Shown piece by piece: positions 1-5,472 of a DNA stretch of 5,700 nucleotides (the stretch's first letter is position 1; each line of letters starts with the position of its first letter). The stretch spans positions 1 through 5,700 of the forward strand of contig DAOMFI010000176.1 in assembly GCA_035429725.1 (NCBI GenBank). Direction: 5' to 3'. Origin of the DNA: JALORV01 sp035429725. Its GTDB lineage: Bacteria; Pseudomonadota; Gammaproteobacteria; Burkholderiales; Burkholderiaceae_F. The notes under the pieces are model-generated. The model searched no databases and had not been told where the DNA came from. It saw only the letters and a list, made by a program, of their open reading frames with translations. The translations under genes were made by a program, and so were the position numbers.

Positions 1-18
1 CGCAGCGAAGCGGAATGA
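1..18 (+). CDS. Possible 3' end of an upstream gene (cut off by window edge)
   Basis: Frame 1 reads five sense codons (R-S-E-A-E) and then TGA at 16-18. That stop overlaps the ATG of the hydroxylase gene as ATGA (15-18), the usual signature of translational coupling between neighbours in one operon. Six codons cannot identify a product. In many proteobacteria a Xaa-Pro aminopeptidase gene precedes such ubiquinone hydroxylases, but nothing here shows this. The call rests only on the overlap and could be chance. Confidence 0.3.
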   Translation, partial: RSEAE

Positions 19-1190
19 GCGAGCAAACGGACGTTGATGTTGCGGTCGTTGGCGCTGGCGTGGCCGGCCTGGCCACTGCGCTCGGCCTGGCCCAGCAGGG
101 CCAGAAGGTGTCGCTCGTCGGACCGCGGGCCCGCATGCAGGTTCACTCGGACAGCGCTCCGTTCGACAGTCGGATCTATGCCGTGGCGCCGGCGACGGTT
201 GATTTGCTGGAGCAGCTTTCGGTCTGGAAGCGGGTTGACGATGCACGCTGCACGCCGGTCGAGCGCATGCGGGTCTTCGGCGATCGTGGCAATGAGCTGA
301 CCTTCGACGCCTACGGTGCGACCGTCGAGCGACTGGCGACGATCGTCGAAGAGTCGGAGCTGCTGCGCGTGCTCGACGCGGCCTGCGACTTCCAGCCTGC
401 GATCACGCGCGTCGACGCCGCATTCGACTCTTACGCGATCGAGGGCGATTCCGCCCGCGTGCGACTGGGCGACGGTGCGCGACTCGAGGCTCGGCTGCTC
501 ATCGGCGCGGACGGAGCGCAGTCGGCCGTGCGTGCGGCGGCGGGTCTCAGCGCCAGCGTGACGGACTACCGGCAGACCGCTGTCGTCACCAATCTGGCCT
601 GCGAACGCGCGCATCTGAACACGGCCTGGCAGTGGTTCACCGACGAGGGCGTGGTTGCGCTGCTGCCATTGCCTGGCAATCATGTGTCGCTGGTGTGGTC
701 GGCGCCGACTTCGCTGGCACAGGAGCTTGCCGCGCTCGAACCCGCGGCGCTGGCCAGCCGGGTGACGGATCGCTCCGCGGCGGCGCTCGGAGCGCTGTCG
801 CCCGCGGGACCGGCACAGGGATTCCCGCTGCGGCTTGTCGTCGTCAGCCGTTTGGTTGCGCCCCGCGTCGCGCTGGTCGGCGACGCCGCGCATGTCGTGC
901 ATCCGCTCGCCGGGCAGGGACTCAACCTGGGCCTGCAGGATGTCGGCGCATTGCTCGAAGTGATCCGCGGGCGCGAGGCTTTTCGCGACATCGGAGACAC
1001 GGTTCTGCTGCGACGATACGAGCGCAATCGTGCCGAGCCGATCGCCCTGATGCGCGCCACCACGGATGGACTGGCGCGCCTGTTCGGCATGGATGACGCG
1101 CTTGCGCGCTTCATCCGCAATGCGGGGCTGACAGCGGTGGATCGGGTTGGGCCGCTGAAGAACCTGCTGGTACGCCAGGCGCTCGGTTGA
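15..1190 (+). CDS. UbiH/UbiF/COQ6-family FAD-dependent aromatic hydroxylase (ubiquinone biosynthesis)
   Basis: This is a 391-residue class A flavoprotein monooxygenase, close to the usual length of about 390-400. Three family signatures are visible: the N-terminal dinucleotide-binding GAGVAG (residues 13-18), the central GADGAQS (164-170, the DG motif for FAD/NAD(P)H), and GDAAHVVHPLAGQGLNLG (289-306, the GD motif and UbiH-family signature, binding the FAD ribityl and pyrophosphate). Members add an oxygen-derived hydroxyl to the ring of polyprenylated ubiquinone precursors at C1, C5 or C6, probably as part of a soluble or peripheral Ubi complex. The sequence alone does not say which ring position, and related paralogues (UbiH, UbiF, UbiI, UbiM) are hard to separate by eye, so no symbol is given. 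The ATG at 15 is chosen because it is preceded by a purine-rich stretch (GAAGCGGA) and overlaps a possible upstream stop. The downstream gene lies 80 bases away. Confidence 0.93.
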   Translation: MSEQTDVDVAVVGAGVAGLATALGLAQQGQKVSLVGPRARMQVHSDSAPFDSRIYAVAPATVDLLEQLSVWKRVDDARCTPVERMRVFGDRGNELTFDAYGATVERLATIVEESELLRVLDAACDFQPAITRVDAAFDSYAIEGDSARVRLGDGARLEARLLIGADGAQSAVRAAAGLSASVTDYRQTAVVTNLACERAHLNTAWQWFTDEGVVALLPLPGNHVSLVWSAPTSLAQELAALEPAALASRVTDRSAAALGALSPAGPAQGFPLRLVVVSRLVAPRVALVGDAAHVVHPLAGQGLNLGLQDVGALLEVIRGREAFRDIGDTVLLRRYERNRAEPIALMRATTDGLARLFGMDDALARFIRNAGLTAVDRVGPLKNLLVRQALG

Positions 1191-1270
1191 ACTCGACCGG
1201 CGGTTGACGGTCTGACGGGCTTCGACCTGTGCGGCCGCTACACTTCGCCGCCAATTTTCTGGAGATCGCA
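1191..1270 (+). promoter_or_regulatory. Intergenic region with weak candidate promoter and RBS for the dsbC-like gene
   Basis: This 80-base gap holds a -10-like TACACT at 1239-1244 with no convincing -35 at 16-18 bases upstream. TTGACG at 1204-1209 looks like a -35 but is 29 bases from TACACT. A clear Shine-Dalgarno GGAGA (1261-1265) stands five bases before the ATG at 1271 and decides that start. Whether the gene has its own promoter or is read from the hydroxylase gene cannot be settled here. Confidence 0.35.
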
Positions 1271-2026
1271 ATGAATCGTTGGTTGCAGCGTGCCGCCTTG
1301 CCGGCCCTGGCCCTGCTGTGCAGCGTGGCCCTGGCCCAGGCGCCGAAAGGAGACGCGCCGAAGGGCGCACCGGCGGCAGGCAGCCCGGAAGCCCAGGTGG
1401 CGGCGCGCTTCGCGGAGCGGTCCGGCATGAAGGCCGACCAGGTGTTCCGTGGCCCCGGCGGATTGTTCGAGGTGCTTGTTCGCGGCGAGATCTACTACGT
1501 CGACCCGGCGGTGAACTTCGTCATCACCGGCCGCATGTTCGACACCAAGACGCGCGAGGACCTGACCCAGAAGCGGCTCGACACGGCGCTGCGGGTGGAC
1601 TTCAAGTCGCTGCCTTTCGACCGCGCGATCAAGACCGTGCGCGGCAACGGTTCGCGTGTGCTGGTGACGTTCGAAGACCCGAACTGCCCGTACTGCAAGA
1701 AGCTGTGGCAGAACATGCAGCAGCTGAACAACGTGACGATCTACACCTTCCTGTACCCGATCCTTTCGCAGGAGTCGCAGGAGAAGTCGAAGGCGATCTG
1801 GTGCGCCAAGGATCGGGCCGCCGCGTGGGACGACTACATGGTTCAGGGCAAGGCGCCTTCGGCGGCCGCGGCTGACTGCAAGACGCCGCTCGAGCAGAAC
1901 CTCGCGCTCGGGCGCGACTACGGCATCAACGGCACGCCGACCATCATCTTCGCGGACGGCGGTCGCAGCGGCGGCGCAATGCCGATGGAAGCCATCGAGC
2001 AACGCCTCGGCACTGCGAAGAAGTAG
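1271..2026 (+). CDS. dsbC: Periplasmic DsbC/DsbG-family thiol:disulfide interchange protein
   Basis: The product has 251 residues. It begins with a signal peptide (MNRWLQR, then a hydrophobic run to about residue 21, with a likely signal peptidase I site near ALAQA at 20-24). A short Ala/Pro/Lys linker follows, then the N-terminal dimerisation-type region (about 40-110, containing FEVLVRGEIYYVD) and a thioredoxin-fold domain with the active site CPYC (139-142) and the cis-proline motif GTP (221-223). A second cysteine pair, C178 and C203, matches the structural disulfide of this family. DsbC-type dimers are kept reduced by DsbD and reshuffle wrong disulfides in exported proteins. CPYC is the motif of E. 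coli DsbG, whereas E. coli DsbC has CGYC, so the DsbC/DsbG split is uncertain; the length and the single neighbouring copy fit the protein usually called DsbC in betaproteobacteria. ATG 1271 is preferred over an upstream in-frame GTG (1229) because it has the RBS and begins the signal peptide. Confidence 0.9.
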   Translation: MNRWLQRAALPALALLCSVALAQAPKGDAPKGAPAAGSPEAQVAARFAERSGMKADQVFRGPGGLFEVLVRGEIYYVDPAVNFVITGRMFDTKTREDLTQKRLDTALRVDFKSLPFDRAIKTVRGNGSRVLVTFEDPNCPYCKKLWQNMQQLNNVTIYTFLYPILSQESQEKSKAIWCAKDRAAAWDDYMVQGKAPSAAAADCKTPLEQNLALGRDYGINGTPTIIFADGGRSGGAMPMEAIEQRLGTAKK

Positions 2027-2055
2027 CGCCGGCGGCCTCAGCGCCGCAGCAGCGA
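2027..2055. terminator. Possible GC-rich hairpin at the convergent gene junction
   Basis: The dsbC-like gene and mltA converge with only 11 bases between their stop codons. GCGGC (2031-2035) can pair with GCCGC a few bases downstream (2042-2046), around a short loop that reaches into the 3' end of mltA. No T-run follows on either strand, so an intrinsic terminator is weakly supported. Confidence 0.2.
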
Positions 2056-3291
2056 CTCGGGCGTGTTGCCTCTGGGCACGAGCAGCCAGGCGCTGACCTC
2101 GTGCTTCTGGCGGCCGGCGATGCTGCCGGCCGCGCTGCCGAATCCCCAGAAGAAATCGAAGCGCAGCGGCCCACGGATCGCGCCTCCGGTGTCCTGCGCG
2201 AGCATCGGCCGCGTCAACGCAGCGCCGGTTGCAGGGTCGGTCGTGGCGATGACAACCGGCGCGCCGAGCGGGATGTGGCGCGCATCGGCGGCGACCGAGT
2301 AGCCCGGTGTCAGCGGAACGCCGAGCGCCCCGACGGGGCCGGTCGCCGGATCGCCGAGCGGCAGTTCGCGGAAGAATACGAAGCTGGGGTTCTGGTCCAG
2401 CAATTCCTTGGCGCGTGACGGGTTGAGCGCCACCCAGGCCTTGATGCTCTCCATCGAGGCCTGGTCCAGTGTCAGTTCGCCCTGTTCGACCAGCCAGCGT
2501 CCGATCGAGCGATAGGGGTGGCCATTCTGATCGCCATAGGCCACCCGGATCATGCTGCCATCGGCGAACTGCACGCGCCCGGAGCCCTGAACCTGCAGGA
2601 AGAAAGCGTCAATGGGATCATCGACCCAGACCAGCTCGTTGCCGGCCAGCAGTTCGCCGTTCGTGATGTCGGCGCGCGAAGGGTAGGGAACGACGCGCCG
2701 TCCCTGCAGCTTGCCGCGCAGGCGCAGCGTCGAGAGTTCCGGATACACGCTGCCGAGATCGATGGTGAGCAGGTCGGCCGGCACACGGTAAATCGGCGTG
2801 CCGAACTTCTCGCTGCGGCTGCGGCTGCCGCGCAGCAGCGGTTCGTAGTAGCCCGTCATCAGCCCGACATCCCGCGTTTCGACTTCGCGTTCCGCTTCGA
2901 TGCGCTGCACGCGCACCCGATAGGCGTCGAAGCGGGTGGCGAAGAATTTCTGCACGCTCGCGCCATTGCGACCATCGACGGTCGCAGCCTGCGCGCATAC
3001 GTCACGCCAGGCCTCGCGCTGACCGAGCGCGCGGCAGCTCTGCTGGAACGCAGTCCAGGCCGCGACCCAGTCCTCCGTGCGTGTCGCGGGCAGGCGCTCG
3101 AAGGCAACCGGTTCGTACACGGCGCGAACCTCGGCCGCCGGAGCGGGTGCTGGTGCGGGTGCGGGCGGGACCGGTGGTCGCGGCGACGGCGGCGCTGGAG
3201 GGCGCACGGCACAGCCAGCGAGCACGAGGGACACCAGCAGGGCCGCACCGAGGCGGCCCCTACAATGTGCAGCGACAGGAAGGGACGTCAT
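2038..3291 (-). CDS. mltA: Membrane-bound lytic murein transglycosylase A (lipoprotein)
   Basis: The product has 417 residues from the chosen start. It cleaves the beta-1,4 bond between N-acetylmuramic acid and N-acetylglucosamine in peptidoglycan, leaving 1,6-anhydro ends, and acts at the inner face of the outer membrane. Residues 1-27 are a lipoprotein signal peptide ending in the lipobox LAGC (Cys27 lipidated). A Pro/Ala-rich tether follows (about 30-53). The MltA domain shows GYYEP (147-151), QVQGSG (233-238) and NPSFVFFRE (301-309). The C-terminal 3D domain carries AQDTGGAIRGPLRFD (365-379), whose Asp367 corresponds to the region of the catalytic aspartate known in this family. An open frame runs upstream to 3480 but gives a non-lipoprotein N-terminus, so ATG 3291 is preferred; an ATG three codons earlier (3300) is also possible. 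Neither has a strong Shine-Dalgarno. The start codon interlocks with that of the divergent small gene. Confidence 0.92.
   Translation of the reverse strand: MTSLPVAAHCRGRLGAALLVSLVLAGCAVRPPAPPSPRPPVPPAPAPAPAPAAEVRAVYEPVAFERLPATRTEDWVAAWTAFQQSCRALGQREAWRDVCAQAATVDGRNGASVQKFFATRFDAYRVRVQRIEAEREVETRDVGLMTGYYEPLLRGSRSRSEKFGTPIYRVPADLLTIDLGSVYPELSTLRLRGKLQGRRVVPYPSRADITNGELLAGNELVWVDDPIDAFFLQVQGSGRVQFADGSMIRVAYGDQNGHPYRSIGRWLVEQGELTLDQASMESIKAWVALNPSRAKELLDQNPSFVFFRELPLGDPATGPVGALGVPLTPGYSVAADARHIPLGAPVVIATTDPATGAALTRPMLAQDTGGAIRGPLRFDFFWGFGSAAGSIAGRQKHEVSAWLLVPRGNTPESLLRR
3261..3284 (+). promoter_or_regulatory. Candidate -10 element and strong RBS of the small membrane protein gene
   Basis: TACAAT at 3261-3266 matches the -10 consensus at five of six positions. 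It would start transcription near 3273, giving a leader of about 17 bases. AGGAAGGG (3277-3284) is a strong Shine-Dalgarno five bases before the ATG at 3290. No good -35 is seen at 16-18 bases upstream. These signals lie inside the signal-peptide codons of mltA on the opposite strand. The RBS is the firmer part of this call. Confidence 0.45.
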
Positions 3292-3397
3292 GTGGCTCAT
3301 TCTGCTTGAAGCGGCGCTCGCACTCGGGGCGCTCGTGTTCATCGTCTGGTGGACGATGTTCCACAAGCCCGGTCGCAAGCGGCCGCGGGACCGGTAG
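3290..3397 (+). CDS. Small single-span membrane protein, 35 residues, function unknown
   Basis: The protein starts MWLILLEAALALGALVFIVW, continues WTMFHK, and ends in a basic tail (PGRKRPRDR). It therefore has one hydrophobic span (about residues 2-24) with one acidic residue (Glu7) and a positive C-terminus. By the positive-inside rule the N-terminus would face the periplasm and the tail the cytoplasm. A strong RBS and a -10-like element precede it, which supports real expression. It is divergent from mltA and the two ATG codons share two bases. It could act beside MltA in the envelope, but that is only suggested by position. I do not recognise a named family. The alternative is a chance ORF in the mltA 5' region, but the coherent hydrophobic-plus-basic design and the RBS argue against that. 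Confidence 0.65.
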   Translation: MWLILLEAALALGALVFIVWWTMFHKPGRKRPRDR

Positions 3398-3422
3398 CCG
3401 GGACGCCCCGCGGCCCGGGATG

Positions 3423-3442
3423 CTCTGCCGCATGCGGCAGAG
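3423..3442. terminator. Perfect 20-base palindrome, possible bidirectional hairpin
   Basis: CTCTGCCGCA followed directly by its exact reverse complement forms a dyad that can fold as an 8-bp stem with a CATG loop. It lies in the 86-base gap (3398-3483) between the stop of the small membrane gene and the stop of apaG, two genes that converge here, so a terminator for both directions is a natural reading. Neither flank has a T-run (AATTG on the right; on the other strand, CATCC). A protein-binding site for a dimeric regulator is the alternative. A second, weaker pairing (CCGGG 3398-3402 with CCCGG 3414-3418) lies just upstream. Confidence 0.4.
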
Positions 3443-3483
3443 AATTGACCGGTGCGGCGTGAGCGAGGCGTCGCCGCCAACCG

Positions 3484-3858
3484 TCAGTGCAGCGTACGCG
3501 GCGTCGACAGCACGAACTCGGGGATCGGCGCTTCAAAGGCCGTGCCGTCGTCGGCAACGCACTGGTAGCTTCCTCGCATGGACCCGACCGGGGTGGGCAA
3601 GGGGCAGCCACTCGTGTACTCGAACGCTTCGCCCGGCTGCAGTACCGGCTGCTCTCCGACAACGCCCGCGCCACGCACCTCCTCGACCGCATTGTTGCCA
3701 TCGGTGATGATCCAGTGGCGCGAGATCAGCTGCGCGGTGTGTTCACCGGTATTGCGGATCGTCACCGTGTACGCGAACACATACCGCTGCTCGTCGGGGT
3801 TGGAATGCTCGACGAGGTACTGCGGGCGCACGTCGACGGAAAATTCGTACTTGGCCAT
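3484..3858 (-). CDS. apaG: ApaG-family protein (Co2+/Mg2+ efflux protein ApaG)
   Basis: The product has 124 residues, essentially the family length (about 125). It is a single fibronectin-III-like beta-sandwich domain. Family hallmarks are the Tyr/Phe-rich N-terminal strand (QRYVFAYTVTIRN, 24-36), SRHWIITD (46-53), the GAGVVGEQP loop (63-71, containing the GxGxxG pattern) and YTSGCPLPTPVGSMRG (81-96). Its biochemical role is unsettled. In enterobacteria apaG mutants are linked to cobalt resistance and magnesium efflux, and the same fold occurs in F-box proteins and in the C-terminus of some polymerase-interacting proteins. The ATG at 3858 has a purine-rich RBS on the - strand (GGGGGA, 3861-3866). 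The gene is divergent from rpe and upstream of mltA on the same strand, 192 bases away; the small membrane gene lies antisense in that gap, so an apaG-mltA transcript would be antisense to it. Confidence 0.93.
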   Translation of the reverse strand: MAKYEFSVDVRPQYLVEHSNPDEQRYVFAYTVTIRNTGEHTAQLISRHWIITDGNNAVEEVRGAGVVGEQPVLQPGEAFEYTSGCPLPTPVGSMRGSYQCVADDGTAFEAPIPEFVLSTPRTLH

Positions 3859-3970
3859 GGTCCCCCGGCGCCATTGCGCTGGTCATGTAGCTGGCAAGAA
3901 CAGAGCTTTACGGCCCTTAGAATAGCTGTGCCCCGGTTAGTTTCCGGGCGTCGATGACAGGATCTCCCCG
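3859..3970. promoter_or_regulatory. Divergent apaG / rpe promoter region
   Basis: The 112-base gap between two divergent genes must hold at least one promoter each way. On the + strand TAGAAT (3918-3923) is a good -10 candidate for rpe, with no convincing -35 at the usual spacing. That would give an rpe leader of about 40 bases, with AGGA (3959-3962) eight bases before the ATG. On the - strand TATTCT overlaps the same spot and TACATG lies nearer apaG; neither is strong, so the apaG promoter is not assigned. Confidence 0.45.
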
Positions 3971-4675
3971 ATGGCTGCTTCTTTCCGCATTGCTCCGAGC
4001 ATTCTCTCGGCCGACTTCGCGCGGCTGGGCGAGGAGGTCCGGGCCGTCGTGGCCGCCGGCGCCGACTGGATCCACTTCGATGTCATGGACAACCACTACG
4101 TGCCGAACCTGACCATCGGCCCGCTCGTGTGCGAAGCGATCCGGCCGCACATCGAGGTGCCGATCGACGTGCACCTGATGGTCAGGCCGGTGGACCGCAT
4201 CATTCCGGACTTTGCCAAGGCCGGAGCCAACATCATCACGTTTCATCCCGAGGCGTCCGAACATGTCGACCGCACGCTGGCGCTGATCCGCGACGCGGGC
4301 TGCCGGGCCGGTCTCGTGTTCAATCCGGCCACGCCATTGGCGTGGATGGATCATGTGATGGACAAGCTCGATGTCGTCCTGCTGATGTCCGTCAATCCCG
4401 GCTTTGGCGGCCAGAAGTTCATTCCCGAGACATTCGCCAAGCTGCGCGCCGTGCGCGAGCGCGTGGAGGCCCATCGCCGCGAGACCGGCCGCGCGATCCT
4501 GGTCGAAGTCGACGGTGGCGTGAAGGCCGACAACATCCGAGCGGTAGCAGAGGCCGGCGCCGATACGTTCGTTGCCGGCAGTGCCGTGTTCGGCGCCCGC
4601 GATGCCGATGGTGGCTATCGCGGCATCATGACGCGATTGAGGCAGGAACTCGCCGCGGCGGAAGGCGCGCCATGA
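3971..4675 (+). CDS. rpe: Ribulose-phosphate 3-epimerase
   Basis: The product has 234 residues, a cytoplasmic TIM barrel that interconverts D-ribulose 5-phosphate and D-xylulose 5-phosphate in the pentose phosphate pathway (and the Calvin cycle in autotrophs). Family motifs run in order: IAPSILSADF (7-16, Ser10), HFDVMDNHYVPN (35-46; His35 and Asp37 are the metal ligand and catalytic acid/base), DVHLMV (66-71, His68 a metal ligand), LLMSVNPGFGGQKFI (137-151, phosphate side) and EVDGGV (179-184, Asp181 the second catalytic Asp). All expected metal and catalytic residues are present. AGGA eight bases upstream supports ATG 3971. It overlaps gph as ATGA (4672-4675), so the two are translationally coupled. 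The -10 candidate at 3918-3923 probably drives rpe-gph. Confidence 0.97.
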   Translation: MAASFRIAPSILSADFARLGEEVRAVVAAGADWIHFDVMDNHYVPNLTIGPLVCEAIRPHIEVPIDVHLMVRPVDRIIPDFAKAGANIITFHPEASEHVDRTLALIRDAGCRAGLVFNPATPLAWMDHVMDKLDVVLLMSVNPGFGGQKFIPETFAKLRAVRERVEAHRRETGRAILVEVDGGVKADNIRAVAEAGADTFVAGSAVFGARDADGGYRGIMTRLRQELAAAEGAP

Positions 4676-5358
4676 CGGCGCCGTGGCCGGCGCGCGCCGT
4701 ATTGATTGACCTCGACGGCACGCTGCTCGACACGGTTCCCGATCTCGCTGCGGCCGTCAATGCCATGCGGGCCGAGCTGGGTCAGCCGGCCATTCTGACC
4801 GCGACCGTCGCAAGTTACATCGGCAAGGGGGCCGACGTGCTGGTGCATCGCGTGCTGACCGGCACTCTCGACGGGCGCGCCGCGCCGGATCAGTTCGTGC
4901 GCGCGAAGGAATCCTTCTACCGCCACTATCGGCGCTTCAACGGGCATGCGGCGCTCGTGTTTCCCGGAGTGCCCGGTGCGCTCGCCGACATGCAGGCGCG
5001 TGGTTTGCGTCTGGCCTGCGTCACGAACAAGCCGCGCGAGTTCACGCTCGATCTGCTGGAGCGCGTGGGTCTCGTCGAGAATTTCGAGGTCATCATCAGC
5101 GGCGACGACACGGTCGAGAAGAAGCCGCATGCGGCCCCGGTGCTGGCTGCGTGCGAGAAGCTCGCGGTGTCGCCTGCGGAAGCGGTGATGATCGGCGACT
5201 CCGAAAACGACCTGCTTTCGGCCCGCGCGGCCGGATGCCGGGCGATCCTCGTCGAAGGCGGCTACAACGAGGGCGTGGCAGTCGGTGCGCTGCCGGCCGA
5301 TGCTATAGTGGAATCGCTGCCGGATGCTGCACGACTCATCGCCGCGCCGGCAACCTGA
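4672..5358 (+). CDS. gph: Phosphoglycolate phosphatase (HAD superfamily)
   Basis: The product has 228 residues, typical of the family. It removes phosphate from 2-phosphoglycolate, a by-product of DNA repair and, in autotrophs, of Rubisco oxygenation. HAD motifs are complete: motif I DLDGT (13-17, nucleophile Asp13 and acid/base Asp15), motif II CVTNK (116-120, Thr118), motif III Lys151 in EKKPHAAP, and motif IV MIGDSENDLLSA (173-184, Asp176 and Asp180). A helical cap domain fills about residues 20-95. The ATG at 4672 overlaps the rpe stop and has GGAAGG (4660-4665) six bases upstream. The same frame is open far upstream within rpe, but that part is a shadow. The 3' end contains the candidate trp promoter, using the only ATA codon (Ile212) among the gene's nine isoleucines. 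The trpE leader ORF starts 12 bases after the stop, in the same frame. Gene order rpe-gph-trpE is common in betaproteobacteria. Confidence 0.95.
   Translation: MTAPWPARAVLIDLDGTLLDTVPDLAAAVNAMRAELGQPAILTATVASYIGKGADVLVHRVLTGTLDGRAAPDQFVRAKESFYRHYRRFNGHAALVFPGVPGALADMQARGLRLACVTNKPREFTLDLLERVGLVENFEVIISGDDTVEKKPHAAPVLAACEKLAVSPAEAVMIGDSENDLLSARAAGCRAILVEGGYNEGVAVGALPADAIVESLPDAARLIAAPAT
5301..5309 (+). promoter_or_regulatory. Extended -10 promoter for trpL-trpE, inside gph
   Basis: TGCTATAGT is an extended -10 element (TGn followed by TATAGT, five of six bases to consensus). It predicts a start near 5316, about 55 bases before the Trp-rich leader ORF, a length typical of amino-acid attenuator leaders. 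No recognisable -35 lies 16-18 bases upstream, which an extended -10 can tolerate. The element is written into the Ala-Ile-Val codons of gph with a rare ATA. A TrpR-like operator was not recognised. Confidence 0.5.
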
Positions 5359-5370
5359 TCCACGAAATCG

Positions 5371-5472
5371 ATGAATCACCGCGACTCTCGCGATTCCGTT
5401 TCCCTCGGGGCATGGCGCAAGGCCTGGTGCCGGTTCTGGCACGCCCAGGGGGTCTGGTCCTGGCGCCGCTAA
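5371..5472 (+). CDS. trpL: Trp-rich leader peptide of the trpE operon
   Basis: This 33-residue ORF begins MNHRDSRDSVSLGAW and ends VWSWRR. It has Trp at positions 15, 19, 23, 29 and 31: five TGG codons in the last 19 codons, far above chance. It sits between a promoter-like element and trpE, exactly where an attenuation leader peptide is expected. Ribosome stalling at the TGG codons when charged tRNA-Trp is scarce would sense tryptophan supply; the peptide itself probably has no function. The Shine-Dalgarno is weak (CACGAAATCG before the ATG). The ORF is in the frame of gph, whose stop is 12 bases upstream, so reinitiation by ribosomes leaving gph could also translate it on long transcripts. 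Within the Trp codons GTGCC (5427-5431) can pair with GGCAC (5438-5442), and CCTGG (5423-5427) with CCAGG (5445-5449). Confidence 0.85.
   Translation: MNHRDSRDSVSLGAWRKAWCRFWHAQGVWSWRR

Noticed and set aside
1204..1244. TTGACG (1204-1209) plus TACACT (1239-1244) as one sigma-70 promoter
   Set aside because: The 29-base spacer is far too long; only the -10-like element is mentioned, with low confidence.
1238..2002. 254-residue open frame on the - strand opposite the dsbC-like gene
   Set aside because: Arg/His/Leu-rich translation typical of the antisense frame of a GC-rich gene; no motif, and the + strand gene is secure.
2518..3309. 263-residue open frame on the + strand opposite mltA
   Set aside because: Composition follows the antisense of mltA and no domain is recognisable; only the short ORF at 3290-3397 in another frame is kept.
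3292..3480. N-terminal extension of mltA by 63 codons
   Set aside because: It would bury the lipoprotein signal peptide about 90 residues into the protein and would run through the palindrome; the lipobox position fits the start at 3291 (or 3300).
3917..4474. 185-residue open frame on the - strand opposite rpe
   Set aside because: Shadow of rpe; His/Asp/Val-rich composition mirrors the coding strand codons.
4129..4671. N-terminal extension of the gph frame inside rpe
   Set aside because: The Arg/Ser-rich translation is the off-frame reading of rpe; the ATG at 4672 has an RBS, an ATGA overlap and begins the HAD domain correctly.
4615..5442. 275-residue open frame on the - strand opposite gph
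   Set aside because: Antisense shadow of gph with Arg/His-rich low-complexity composition and no recognisable fold.
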